Under the pieces are notes generated by a model, which did no database searches, was not told the origin of the DNA, and worked only from the letters and a program-made list of their open reading frames with translations. From NCBI GenBank assembly GCA_035627615.1, contig DASPLL010000086.1, forward strand, positions 107,930 through 171,929: a stretch of DNA of 64,000 bases, read 5' to 3'. The translations under genes were made by a program, and so were the position numbers. This document shows, piece after piece, positions 25,226-32,480 of the stretch (position 1 is its first letter; each line of letters starts with the position of its first letter). This DNA comes from BRH-c25 sp035627615 (lineage in GTDB: Bacteria; Bacillota; Clostridia; Lutisporales; Lutisporaceae).

Positions 25226-25257
25226 ACTTTATCAGGATTATATGGAGATTTTATGGA
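25226..25257 (-). promoter_or_regulatory. Copper-island box and -10 (site 8, minus strand)
   Basis: Read on the minus strand: TCCATA (25257-25252), N5, TCCATA (25246-25241), N9, TAAAGT (25231-25226). Both half-sites are perfect. It drives the propeller lipoprotein. Confidence 0.75.
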
Positions 25258-25343
25258 GGCTAAAATGGCTATACCCACAGTAGTTTTGTGCATTCTGTTG
25301 TAAGATCTGTTAATTTATCAATATTATGTATAGATGGTGCTAA

Positions 25344-25430
25344 AGTGCTAAAAATAGTAATCATTAGTGGGGGATTAAGAAGATGCCGAGGGTGTAGGAA
25401 TGTCGGCGGTGAAATCCCATTTTGCACTAA
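25344..25430 (+). ncRNA. Candidate structured leader RNA before cassette 2
   Basis: Three nested helices: TTAGTG (25364) with CACTAA (25425), GGGATT (25371) with AATCCC (25413), GCCGA (25385) with TCGGC (25403). Internal loops AAGAAGAT and GGTGA and a loop GGGTGTAGGAATG remain. AGTGC at 25344 could instead pair with GCACT, giving an alternative fold. It does not match a riboswitch class I know. Confidence 0.35.
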
Positions 25431-25459
25431 TAAAAAGTGAATAGTGAGGGAGAATAAAC

Positions 25460-26635
25460 ATGAAGTTTTTAAGAGGATTATTGGTTTTTTTCCTGATTAT
25501 TGTGATTATCGGCGGATTAGGCTACATAGGGTGGAATTATTACTACATGCCATATATGGGCAATACCGGCAATCTGCCGTCTGCCACGCCGCCGGCAAAC
25601 ACACCGGCTGATACTAACCAGGGGAGCATGGGCAATATGCAAATGCCGGGGCAGGGGAACACAGGCACAACGACAATGCCCGGGCACGGAAACATGGGGA
25701 CACAAACACCTGCTGCTCAAAACACAGGGTATAGTGCTCTGGCTTTACAGAACAAGGATAGGTTGACTCAAGTGGTAGCTACAATCAATCAGGCTCTGGA
25801 TCTGATTACTATGGATCCTTATTCAAGGCTTACGCTGCCGGATGGTACCAATGAGGCTGCAGCACAGCAGGCACCCCAGGGGGGAGGTACAGTAAACATT
25901 TATCCTAACGGGAATAATGCTGTTAATGTCAATCCTGCCACACCTTCAGCAGCGACAACAGGAACGACACCTGCGGCTCCATCAGCAGCGACGGGCATGA
26001 CAGCAGATGCCAACTTCGTATATGACCAGGCAAAACTTGAACAGCTTCATAGGGGTATTTTCAAGCTGGCACAAGGTGTAATGCTGCTGAACCAACTAAA
26101 TAGCAATCTGACTTTGCAGGCTGGTTTGATGGAAGCAAATCCTCCGACTTATCAGAGTTACATTGACCGTTACAACACAACCATGCTCAACAAAACGAAG
26201 CTTAATAATGCAATCAATATGATCAATGAGGCATCGGACATGGTAAATGTCAATCCCTACGCATCGCGTAACGGCTATCAGTATGATGTTCAGGCAATGG
26301 ACCGGCTGCACCGGGGCATATATAAGCTGGCACAGGGGATGGTGCTGGCTTCAGAGTTGGATGAAGAGTTTGCAAAACAAATGGTATCAGCAGTAACGGC
26401 AGCACAATATCTTTATTCAACAGGCTCAATGTCCGGCATGAATATGAATATGCCTATGCAAACCGGTTTAAGTTCACTTTTTAACTCGGCGAACCTGGCT
26501 TCCATTCTGAACCTGATTTTAGTTATTCTGATTGTTACTTTGATACTGAGTATTTTTGGAGCCATTAGTCAAATGCTGAAAGGGAAAAAACGTCTTAAAG
26601 ACAATGAATCACATAATGATAGTTCTAATATCTAG
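25460..26635 (+). CDS. Cassette 2 protein A: two-TM protein with repeated helical ectodomain
   Basis: 391 aa. It has the same plan as the protein at 18153: TM1 (about 5-24), Pro/Thr/Met-rich linker (MGNMQMPGQG, MPGHGNMG), repeat unit 1 (LQNKDRLTQVVATINQAL..DPYS, then KLEQLHRGIFKLAQGV after an Ala/Thr/Pro insert), repeat unit 2 (LNKTKLNNAINMINEA..NPYA, then MDRLHRGIYKLAQGM), and a C-terminal TM (about 345-370). The units here are more alike than in copy 1. Conserved LHRGI(F/Y)KLAQG defines the family. Function unknown. Confidence 0.72.
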   Translation: MKFLRGLLVFFLIIVIIGGLGYIGWNYYYMPYMGNTGNLPSATPPANTPADTNQGSMGNMQMPGQGNTGTTTMPGHGNMGTQTPAAQNTGYSALALQNKDRLTQVVATINQALDLITMDPYSRLTLPDGTNEAAAQQAPQGGGTVNIYPNGNNAVNVNPATPSAATTGTTPAAPSAATGMTADANFVYDQAKLEQLHRGIFKLAQGVMLLNQLNSNLTLQAGLMEANPPTYQSYIDRYNTTMLNKTKLNNAINMINEASDMVNVNPYASRNGYQYDVQAMDRLHRGIYKLAQGMVLASELDEEFAKQMVSAVTAAQYLYSTGSMSGMNMNMPMQTGLSSLFNSANLASILNLILVILIVTLILSIFGAISQMLKGKKRLKDNESHNDSSNI

Positions 26636-26655
26636 AAGAAGGGAGTAATAAGCGA

Positions 26656-27312
26656 ATGTGGGAAAACTTAAAAAATGACCCGTTTTTCAGAGTTGTATTG
26701 GTAGCAGTGATTGGCATACTTGCTTTCGGTCTACTGCTCAATCTATTTTCAGGGCAGGGCGGCCTTATGGGATTTGGTAATTATCCATACGGAGGCATGA
26801 TGAGTGAAGGTGGTCATATGGGATATAGTGGAGGCTATGGCTTTTCATTCGGGAATCTTGTTGGAAGTCTTATGGTCTTACTGGTCAAGCTGCTGATTTT
26901 CATACTAATTGTCTCACTTCTAATAGGCAGCTTCACATGGGTAAAAAACCTTATGGTCAAAAATAATAACGCTCCGTGGGTACAGGCCGTAAATAGTGAT
27001 CCCCTACTTCGGACTGTTGGAATCATTACAGTCACGATTTTGGGACTTGTTCTGATATCAGGCTTTTTCGGCGGCTTTATGGGTTATGGAATGGGCGGCT
27101 ATAATCTGGCATATGGTATTGCTAGCCTCTTAGCCGTGCTAATCAGGCTGCTTTCTTATATTCTGGTCATATCATTGATTGTTGCTGCGGTTATTTATAT
27201 TAAAAAACAGTATGAGAGCGGCAATGTAAACCTTTTTGGTACAGACAAGACAGCAGCTTCAAATATGAATACTACAGGCACAGACAAGACAAAAAATGAT
27301 AAACCTCTATAA
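26656..27312 (+). CDS. Cassette 2 protein B: double-module membrane protein, no zinc ribbon
   Basis: 218 aa. Two membrane-hairpin modules (about 1-105 and 108-185), the first with MGFGNYPYGGMMSEGGHMGYSGGYGFSF outside (listed as GNYPYGGMMSEGGHMG) and the exit motif FTWVKNLM, the second with GYGMGGYNLAYGI. The C-terminus is short and polar and lacks the zinc ribbon of the copy at 19352, so the ribbon is not essential to the module's membrane role. Starts 20 bases after gene A. Confidence 0.7.
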   Translation: MWENLKNDPFFRVVLVAVIGILAFGLLLNLFSGQGGLMGFGNYPYGGMMSEGGHMGYSGGYGFSFGNLVGSLMVLLVKLLIFILIVSLLIGSFTWVKNLMVKNNNAPWVQAVNSDPLLRTVGIITVTILGLVLISGFFGGFMGYGMGGYNLAYGIASLLAVLIRLLSYILVISLIVAAVIYIKKQYESGNVNLFGTDKTAASNMNTTGTDKTKNDKPL

Positions 27313-27332
27313 CAGGATGGAGGGATAGTTTA

Positions 27333-27854
27333 TTGAATGTAAGATTCGATTTTATCATGCATTGGCTCTGGACGATTGTTTTTGCAATATTGGCCTTGAG
27401 CGGTCTGGCCATGGTAGGTCCCCGCTATGGCTGGATATTGGTCTATGATATTGCGGCTGCAGATTTTGTGCATCGTGTTCTGGCTGCGGTATTTGTGCTC
27501 CTGACCTCTGTTTCGGTTGCATATGAGATTATGAGATCAGTCAAAGCTGACAGCAAAAAGCTCACCTGGTTTATAATCGGCAAGAGCGGCTATCAGCTTT
27601 TTACCTTGATTACCACTTTGATTTTCATTGTAACCGGAGTTATTATATGGGTCTGTATGGATTCAAACATGGCTGCAACAGCATTTTCATTGTATATCCA
27701 CGAGAAACTGACCTACATCGTTATAGCCAGCTTAATATGGCATATATATATGAAAGCACATGCCCTGCTGTGGCCTAAACCGTCAAGCGGTATAGCCTCC
27801 AAGGCGAAAAGCAAGGAAGGAGAAGTCGTGTCAAAGGGTGGGAAAGCATTATGA
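27333..27854 (+). CDS. Cassette 2 protein C: FdnI-like di-heme cytochrome b
   Basis: 173 aa from a TTG after GGAGGG. Four membrane helices; His10, His47, His123 and His137 match copy 1 position for position, and His143 is also shared while copy 1's His80 is not. This supports the four as heme ligands (see the entry at 20246). The C-terminal tail is longer and Lys-rich (SKAKSKEGEVVSKGGK). It overlaps gene D by 4 bases. Confidence 0.82.
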   Translation: MNVRFDFIMHWLWTIVFAILALSGLAMVGPRYGWILVYDIAAADFVHRVLAAVFVLLTSVSVAYEIMRSVKADSKKLTWFIIGKSGYQLFTLITTLIFIVTGVIIWVCMDSNMAATAFSLYIHEKLTYIVIASLIWHIYMKAHALLWPKPSSGIASKAKSKEGEVVSKGGKAL

Positions 27855-28153
27855 TGCAAAGGCCCTGGTTTAAAGTTTTCATATGGTTCGCAGGGACTGT
27901 GTTCTTCTTTATGGCGTCAGCAGCCTTGATTTCTTATTTTGGACCAGTACCGACTGAGGCGCAGGTAATGGCATATATGGCAGGAATGATGGCAGCTATG
28001 GAGAACTCTCTGATGGGTCTCTCCATGTCTCTAGAAGGGGACTCGCAGCTGAAAGGTTTGATAGCGCAGATTGCAAGTGTGACAGTCCCACTGATTTTTG
28101 TCGGAATCGGGTTTGGAGTGCTCGTTCGGATAAGGAGGAGCAGAATTGATTGA
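27851..28153 (+). CDS. Cassette 2 protein D: small two-TM protein with Met loop
   Basis: 100 aa. MMQRPWFKVFIWFAG start, TM1, then PVPTEAQVMAYMAGMMAAMENSLMG outside (shown in part), and TM2 ending in RIRRSR. It is the counterpart of 20735, overlaps genes C (4 bases) and E (8 bases), and so is translationally coupled. Confidence 0.7.
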   Translation: MMQRPWFKVFIWFAGTVFFFMASAALISYFGPVPTEAQVMAYMAGMMAAMENSLMGLSMSLEGDSQLKGLIAQIASVTVPLIFVGIGFGVLVRIRRSRID

Positions 28154-28502
28154 TAAAAGGAAACTACATTTTCTGGAACTCACTTTTCTGTTCGGGATAG
28201 TGACTCTTATGACGCTTTTATATGAATGGGGCTATAGCAGGCCAGGAGAGAAAGGCTCGGAAATGATGAGCGGCAGCATGGGCAGCATGATGCTTTCAAT
28301 GCATGGCCGTGGGGCGACTCTGGCAGATATTATACAGCAGGAAGAAGTTTCAGATACCAATGCAGATAATGATGCTCATGAGAGCCATCACAGTAGCAGT
28401 TATCTCAGCAGTATTCATTACATCACAACGATGACTATAATTGTTTTGCTTCCTTTGATAATTGCGGGTTCTATATTTTTAGCCATCGTGTGGATAAAGT
28501 GA
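28146..28502 (+). CDS. Cassette 2 protein E: small two-TM protein with Met/His loop
   Basis: 118 aa from a TTG five bases after AGGAGGAG. TM1 (LELTFLFGIVTLMTLL), an outside loop with MMSGSMGSMMLSMHGRG and an Asp/His-rich stretch (DTNADNDAHESHHSSS), and TM2 ending AIVWIK. The added His cluster is absent from copy 1 and could widen metal preference. Confidence 0.7.
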   Translation: MIDKRKLHFLELTFLFGIVTLMTLLYEWGYSRPGEKGSEMMSGSMGSMMLSMHGRGATLADIIQQEEVSDTNADNDAHESHHSSSYLSSIHYITTMTIIVLLPLIIAGSIFLAIVWIK

Positions 28503-28520
28503 TTTGTAGGAGGTAAAAAC

Positions 28521-29360
28521 ATGAGTATACTAGGCTCAGTAGGTTCTTTGTATATGGTCATCCTGATTTTGTTGCTTATCATCGGCTTTGGGATGATGGG
28601 CTTATGGTTGGTAAACCTTGTGTTAACCCCTTTGAATGCAAGTAAAACTAAAACAATGAACAAAGAAACCAATATATTAAATGGAGGGATACATATGAAT
28701 TCGTGGTTAAGACTTGTGCTCTTTTCCTTTATAGGAATCATTATATCAATGGCTGTCCTGGCGTTTATAGCTCCCGGAGGCTTATACGGTGCGGGGAATA
28801 TGATGGGTGCTGGCTACCCAGTTCAGCAGCATACGGGAATGAGCGGTATGACGATGCAGGGCGGTATGCCGATGAATATGAACAATATGGGCTCAAGTAA
28901 TATGGGCAGCATGTCTATGATGGATGACGACATGGATATGATGGGAATGCCTATGGGCAGCGGTATGTCCGGACAGGGCAATATGAACAGCGGTATGAGT
29001 ATGATGCCTATGATGAACAATATGCAGGGGATGTCCGGAATGGGCATGATGAATATGATGCCCATGATGGGAATGCCAATGGGTGGCAGTGGAGGCAGCA
29101 TGGGCGGCGGAATGAACATGATGAGCATGCCTATGAACGGTATGCAGATGCAGGGCGGAAGCTCCGGTATGGGAGGCATGAATATGCCAAATATGCAGCC
29201 GATTATGGATAATGACATGATGATGATGCAGATGATGAACCAGATGCAGCAGCAGATGAACCAGATGCAGCAGATGATGAATAACATGAGCAATGGTAGT
29301 ATGAGCGGCGGTGGCAGTGGTGGTGGCAGCATGAGTGGCGGCGGAATGGGAATGATGTAA
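28521..29360 (+). CDS. Cassette 2 protein F: fused TM peptide and Met-rich protein, with internal start
   Basis: 279 aa. The first 58 residues form a TM peptide (SILGSVGSLYMVILILLLIIG) and a polar linker. An in-frame ATG at 28695, six bases after GGAGGG, starts the classical F protein: TM segment (NSWLRLVLFSFIGIIISMAVL) and a Met/Gly/Asn/Ser tail with runs such as MMDDDMDMMGMPMGSGM. The same fusion with an internal ribosome site occurs at 21396, so the arrangement is conserved. There is no Cys. Confidence 0.75.
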   Translation: MSILGSVGSLYMVILILLLIIGFGMMGLWLVNLVLTPLNASKTKTMNKETNILNGGIHMNSWLRLVLFSFIGIIISMAVLAFIAPGGLYGAGNMMGAGYPVQQHTGMSGMTMQGGMPMNMNNMGSSNMGSMSMMDDDMDMMGMPMGSGMSGQGNMNSGMSMMPMMNNMQGMSGMGMMNMMPMMGMPMGGSGGSMGGGMNMMSMPMNGMQMQGGSSGMGGMNMPNMQPIMDNDMMMMQMMNQMQQQMNQMQQMMNNMSNGSMSGGGSGGGSMSGGGMGMM

Positions 29361-29384
29361 TCCGCCTTACAATTAAGAATAGAT

Positions 29385-29422
29385 AAAAGCTAGACTTCTG
29401 TATGGTTTGAAGTCTAGCTTTT
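29385..29422. terminator. Bidirectional terminator
   Basis: A 14-bp perfect stem (29385-29398 with 29409-29422) with A-run and T-run on its flanks, between cassette 2 and the minus-strand F gene. Confidence 0.88.
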
Positions 29423-29456
29423 CTTATGTTTGCAAGTAAAAGTGTGATATTCCATA

Positions 29457-29921
29457 TTACCAAGCCGGCATCATGTTCATACCGGTCATGGGCATTGTAT
29501 TCATAGTGTTCATGGGAGTCATGTTCATACCGCTCATAGGCATCATATTCATGTTGCCAATCGGGTACATGCCCATGCCGGTCATCGGCAACATGTTCAT
29601 ACCGCTCATAGGAGCCATGCTCATACCATTCATAGGCATCATATTCATGTTGCCCATGGGAATCATGTTCATGCCGTTCATCGGCATTATATTCATACTG
29701 CCCATTGGGTACATACTCATACCGATCATTGGTATCATATTCATGCTACTCATGGGATACATGTTCATGCCGCTCATAGGCATTGCTCCCATGTTCATAT
29801 TGTTATAACGGTTCCAGCCGAATAATCCTCCAGGTATCGTAAATGATGCAACAACACTTATAATGATTATTCCGACAATAGAAAAAACTACAAGTCTTGA
29901 CCAACCTCCGGCACTATTCAT
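29457..29921 (-). CDS. F-type Met-rich protein with tandem 8-residue repeats
   Basis: 154 aa. Membrane anchor (about 6-30: GGWSRLVVFSIVGIIIISVV) and a tail of about a dozen tandem units of the form MNM(I/M/Y)PM(S/N/G)(G/N/S), e.g. MNIMPMNG, MNMIPMGN. Every unit offers three or four Met with MxM and PM spacing. It is the most regular of the four F proteins and likely an extended Cu(I)-binding tail outside the membrane. AGGAGGT precedes the start; it follows the B gene at 29972 by 50 bases. Confidence 0.75.
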   Translation of the reverse strand: MNSAGGWSRLVVFSIVGIIIISVVASFTIPGGLFGWNRYNNMNMGAMPMSGMNMYPMSSMNMIPMIGMSMYPMGSMNIMPMNGMNMIPMGNMNMMPMNGMSMAPMSGMNMLPMTGMGMYPIGNMNMMPMSGMNMTPMNTMNTMPMTGMNMMPAW

Positions 29922-29971
29922 AATTTTACCTCCTTATAAATATTAAACTTTAATCTTATATTGAACATGAT

Positions 29972-30421
29972 TCATACCTGATTCTTGTTTTTCGCTACAT
30001 TCTGATCCTTAACCATTGTTATTGCTGCCATAACTAGCGAAATAATAAGGAACACCACTAGTGTTTTAATAATAAGCATCAGTACACCTGTAATTGCATA
30101 TGCAAGGTTAAACCCATATCCCATTACATACCAGCTAGACCAGTTAAAAAGGGTACATATAAGAATGATACCCAAGATTCCAGCTCCAATAACTGCTGCA
30201 ATTTTTAACACTGGAGCATCCTTAAATATTTGATCGGTCTCCGGCTCTGATTTTTGCCTATTAACACTATCCATGTAGGTGTTTCTTATCCACATTACAA
30301 TTCCTGCAGCAACCGCAACAAACAATACAAATGCAAAAATCTTAAGAAGTAACGTCAGTACCAAAACAATTGTATTTCCGGCCGAGTATCCGTAATATCC
30401 CGTATATGTCATGTATCCCAT
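29972..30421 (-). CDS. B-type membrane protein lacking the first TM and zinc ribbon
   Basis: 149 aa. It begins directly with the outside loop of module 1 (GYMTYTGYYGYSAG), then TM with exit motif VMWIRNTYM, a linker, and a full second module (VLKIAAVIGAGILG.. WYVMGYGFNLAYAI.. MAAITMVKDQ). The start after AAGGTGAG looks genuine, so the missing first TM is a real difference from 26656 rather than a miscalled start. With 29457 it forms a B-F pair like 12050-12523. No copper box found upstream. Confidence 0.66.
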   Translation of the reverse strand: MGYMTYTGYYGYSAGNTIVLVLTLLLKIFAFVLFVAVAAGIVMWIRNTYMDSVNRQKSEPETDQIFKDAPVLKIAAVIGAGILGIILICTLFNWSSWYVMGYGFNLAYAITGVLMLIIKTLVVFLIISLVMAAITMVKDQNVAKNKNQV

Positions 30422-30573
30422 AACCGTCTCACCTTTCTTATAATATTGATATTCATATCTGATTCTATTATTTGCAGATGGTTTATTTATATTTAGAGAG
30501 ATTATTTCAGAAATTACATTAAAAGTATTTTCCGTTTAAGAAAGGATAAATGAATATAAGCGGTTTTTAAATG

Positions 30574-30603
30574 AAAAACGGCAGATTCTGAAACAACTGC
30601 CGT
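30574..30603 (-). terminator. Terminator of the broken propeller gene
   Basis: On the minus strand ACGGCAG pairs with CTGCCGT (30603-30597 with 30584-30578), followed by TTTTT. Confidence 0.75.
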
Positions 30604-30630
30604 AAAAATGTTCGAAGAATGCTGTACCAT

Positions 30631-31580
30631 CTAGTCCATTTCCATAATGGTCACACCATTTGGCCCTTTTCCAACTGGGACCGTACCAACAATATTATTG
30701 GTTGCACTATCAATAACCGTAACATTATTGGCTACATAAACGAATTTACTATCCGGAGTAGAATACAATTGAATAGGGGATTTTCCTACAGGTATTGTTT
30801 TCGTAACTGCCAAGGTTGTCATATCGATAACAGCTACTTTATCTTCACCGCTCAGTGAAACAAATACATATTTATCATCCGGAGTGGTGCCAACCTGTGC
30901 GGGCTTGCTGCCTACCTTTATGGTATTGGTAATCTTGTTGCTTGCAGTATCAATGACGGATACCTGGTCTGCTTCCGAGTCGGCTACGAACAGCATACCG
31001 TCTGAAGCCAGTCTGAGGCCGTGAGGCATGGCACCTACTTGAATCTTTGCAGAGACACTGCCGCTTTGTAAGTCTACAACATAGACATTGCCGGGTTTAT
31101 TATCGCTGCCCATATCCATCCCGGCGCTTTCGGCCATTTCGGGCACTGTGACATAAGCCTTGCTGGAATCAGGTGAAAAGACTATATGACTTGGACCTTC
31201 ACCTACATTTATAGTTTTGACAAGGGCATATGTAGTTGTGTCTATGGCTGATATTGTGTTGTTTTTATTCTCTACTACATACACGTATTTACCATCCGGT
31301 GTAATCTGGACGTTGTGCGGACTTTGGCCAACCGGAACAGTCTGAATAACCTGCATGGTCGCCATATTTATGACTGAGACAGTGGCATCGTCCTCATTGG
31401 CTGTATAGATGTGATATTCTTCATGTCTCCCATTGGCTCATTTCCCATTGCCGGTGTCGGTGTTGCCTGAGCCGGTGTCGGCTGGGCAGGTGCCGGTTGG
31501 GGAGCATTTCTTGGAGCACATCCGGATAGAAGAGTTATAATAATTACAATGAACAAAATACTGTATCTTAAGTGTTTCAT
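30631..31580 (-). pseudogene. Frameshifted, blade-deleted YVTN propeller lipoprotein
   Basis: This is a paralogue of the gene at 23990. The first frame (31580-31368) has a signal peptide with lipobox LLSGC and a Pro/Ala linker up to GDMK, then shifts. The second frame (to 30631) resumes with EYHIYTANEDDATVSVINMA, matching EYFIYTANEGDATVSVINMA in the intact copy. One missing A near 31418-31423 (GAAGAA instead of GAAAGAA) explains the shift. In addition about 45 residues, one blade, are missing in frame after VYVAN. It may still be made by slippage, or the shift may be a sequencing error; the blade loss is independent of that. Confidence 0.8.
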
Positions 31581-31642
31581 ATTATGCCTCCTTCTGAATT
31601 TTGTATTAGTATTTGAAATTTAAGTTTCGTTATTCCATAAAA

Positions 31643-31671
31643 AAACTGAAACGGGCAAGCCTTTTCAGTTT
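31643..31671 (-). terminator. Leader hairpin with T-run (possible attenuator)
   Basis: A 9-bp perfect stem (31643-31651 with 31663-31671). On the minus strand it is followed by seven T and lies between the probable promoter and the start of the propeller pseudogene. Confidence 0.45.
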
Positions 31672-31679
31672 ATCATTAC

Positions 31680-31711
31680 ACCATAAAAGATATATGTATT
31701 GATTTTATGAA
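31680..31711 (-). promoter_or_regulatory. Weak copper-island box candidate (site 10, minus strand)
   Basis: TTCATA, AAATC, AATACA, N9, TATGGT on the minus strand. The first half-site and spacer match; the second half-site is poor. Confidence 0.35.
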
Positions 31712-31764
31712 GAAACATAATAGTAAATATGATGCTGCCTAAGAAAACAAAAGGAGTGCTGAAG

Positions 31765-32385
31765 ATGCAGGAAGAAGCTAATAAGACTATGAGGCGTTAT
31801 GATAGAGTATCTGCAATTTATGATATTTTTGAAGCCCCTATGGAGATGGTGGCTTTAAAACAGTGGCGTAAGGGGCTTATGGATGAGCTTTATGGTAACG
31901 TGTTGGAGGTAGGTGTCGGAACGGGAAAAAATATTGAATATTATCCTAAAGGCATTGATATAACAGGTATTGATTTTAGCCAAGGAATGTTAAAAAGGGC
32001 AAGACAGCGGGCAGAAAAGCTCGGTAAGAAAGTTGAGTTGCTGCAAATGGATGCCCAGTCCATGGATTTTTCTGATAACACCTTTGACACGGTATTTACA
32101 ACATGTGTATTTTGCTCAGTTCCGGATCCGGTTATAGGGCTGAAGGAGATACGAAGGGTATGTAAAGAAAGTGGCAGGATAATTCTAATTGAGCATGTCA
32201 GAAGTGAGAAAAAACTATTAGGGCTTCTGATGGATGTTTTAAATCCGGTTGTTGTAAACCTATACGGAGCAAACATTAATAGAAGGACGGTTGAAAACGT
32301 CCGTAATGCCGGCTTTGCAGACATACACGTGACAGACCTCTATAAGGATATTGTAAAAAAGATAGTTATACAAAATTTCAAATAA
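31765..32385 (+). CDS. Class I SAM-dependent methyltransferase (UbiE/MenG-like)
   Basis: 206 aa from the ATG at 31765, eight bases after AAAGGAG; an in-frame ATG at 31729 has no ribosome site. Motif I LEVGVGTGKN near 50, acidic end of beta 2 ITGIDFS, and the NTFDTVFTTCVFCSVPDP block near 115 define a Methyltransf_11-type enzyme. Substrate is unknown; similar proteins act on quinones or lipids, and some occur beside metal-resistance genes. It has its own strong terminator. Confidence 0.85.
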   Translation: MQEEANKTMRRYDRVSAIYDIFEAPMEMVALKQWRKGLMDELYGNVLEVGVGTGKNIEYYPKGIDITGIDFSQGMLKRARQRAEKLGKKVELLQMDAQSMDFSDNTFDTVFTTCVFCSVPDPVIGLKEIRRVCKESGRIILIEHVRSEKKLLGLLMDVLNPVVVNLYGANINRRTVENVRNAGFADIHVTDLYKDIVKKIVIQNFK

Positions 32386-32418
32386 GAAGGCATCCAATAT
32401 AAGGATGCCTTCTTATTT
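32380..32418 (+). terminator. Strong terminator, 16-bp stem
   Basis: 32380-32395 pairs perfectly with 32403-32418, overlapping the methyltransferase stop codon; A-rich and T-rich stem ends make it bidirectional. Confidence 0.85.
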
Positions 32419-32480
32419 GAAATTTTCGCTTTCCGAGGAAATACTAATGTATAAGGAATTATTATATTAAAAATAGCTTC

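Noticed and set aside
25115..25303. Plus-strand 62-codon frame between the propeller gene and cassette 2
   Set aside because: It is explained by the minus-strand promoter and structured leader, and has no ribosome site.
25344..25430. Cobalamin riboswitch, because of GGTGAAATCCC
   Set aside because: The conserved B12 core with GCCCCCGC and CTGT is absent; only a short chance match remains.
28823..29332. A long Ile/Pro-rich open frame antisense to the cassette 2 F gene, and similar ones opposite 12523 and 21396
   Set aside because: Antisense of ATG-rich repeats has few stop codons; the predicted products are low complexity and lack ribosome sites.
18153..29360. Composite transposon as the cause of the cassette duplication
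   Set aside because: I found no transposase, terminal repeats or target-site duplication; the copies are also strongly diverged, so the duplication is old.
29457..29800. Regular DNA repeats that could suggest a CRISPR array
   Set aside because: The period follows codons of a Met-rich protein (about 24 bp), there are no unique spacers and no cas genes.
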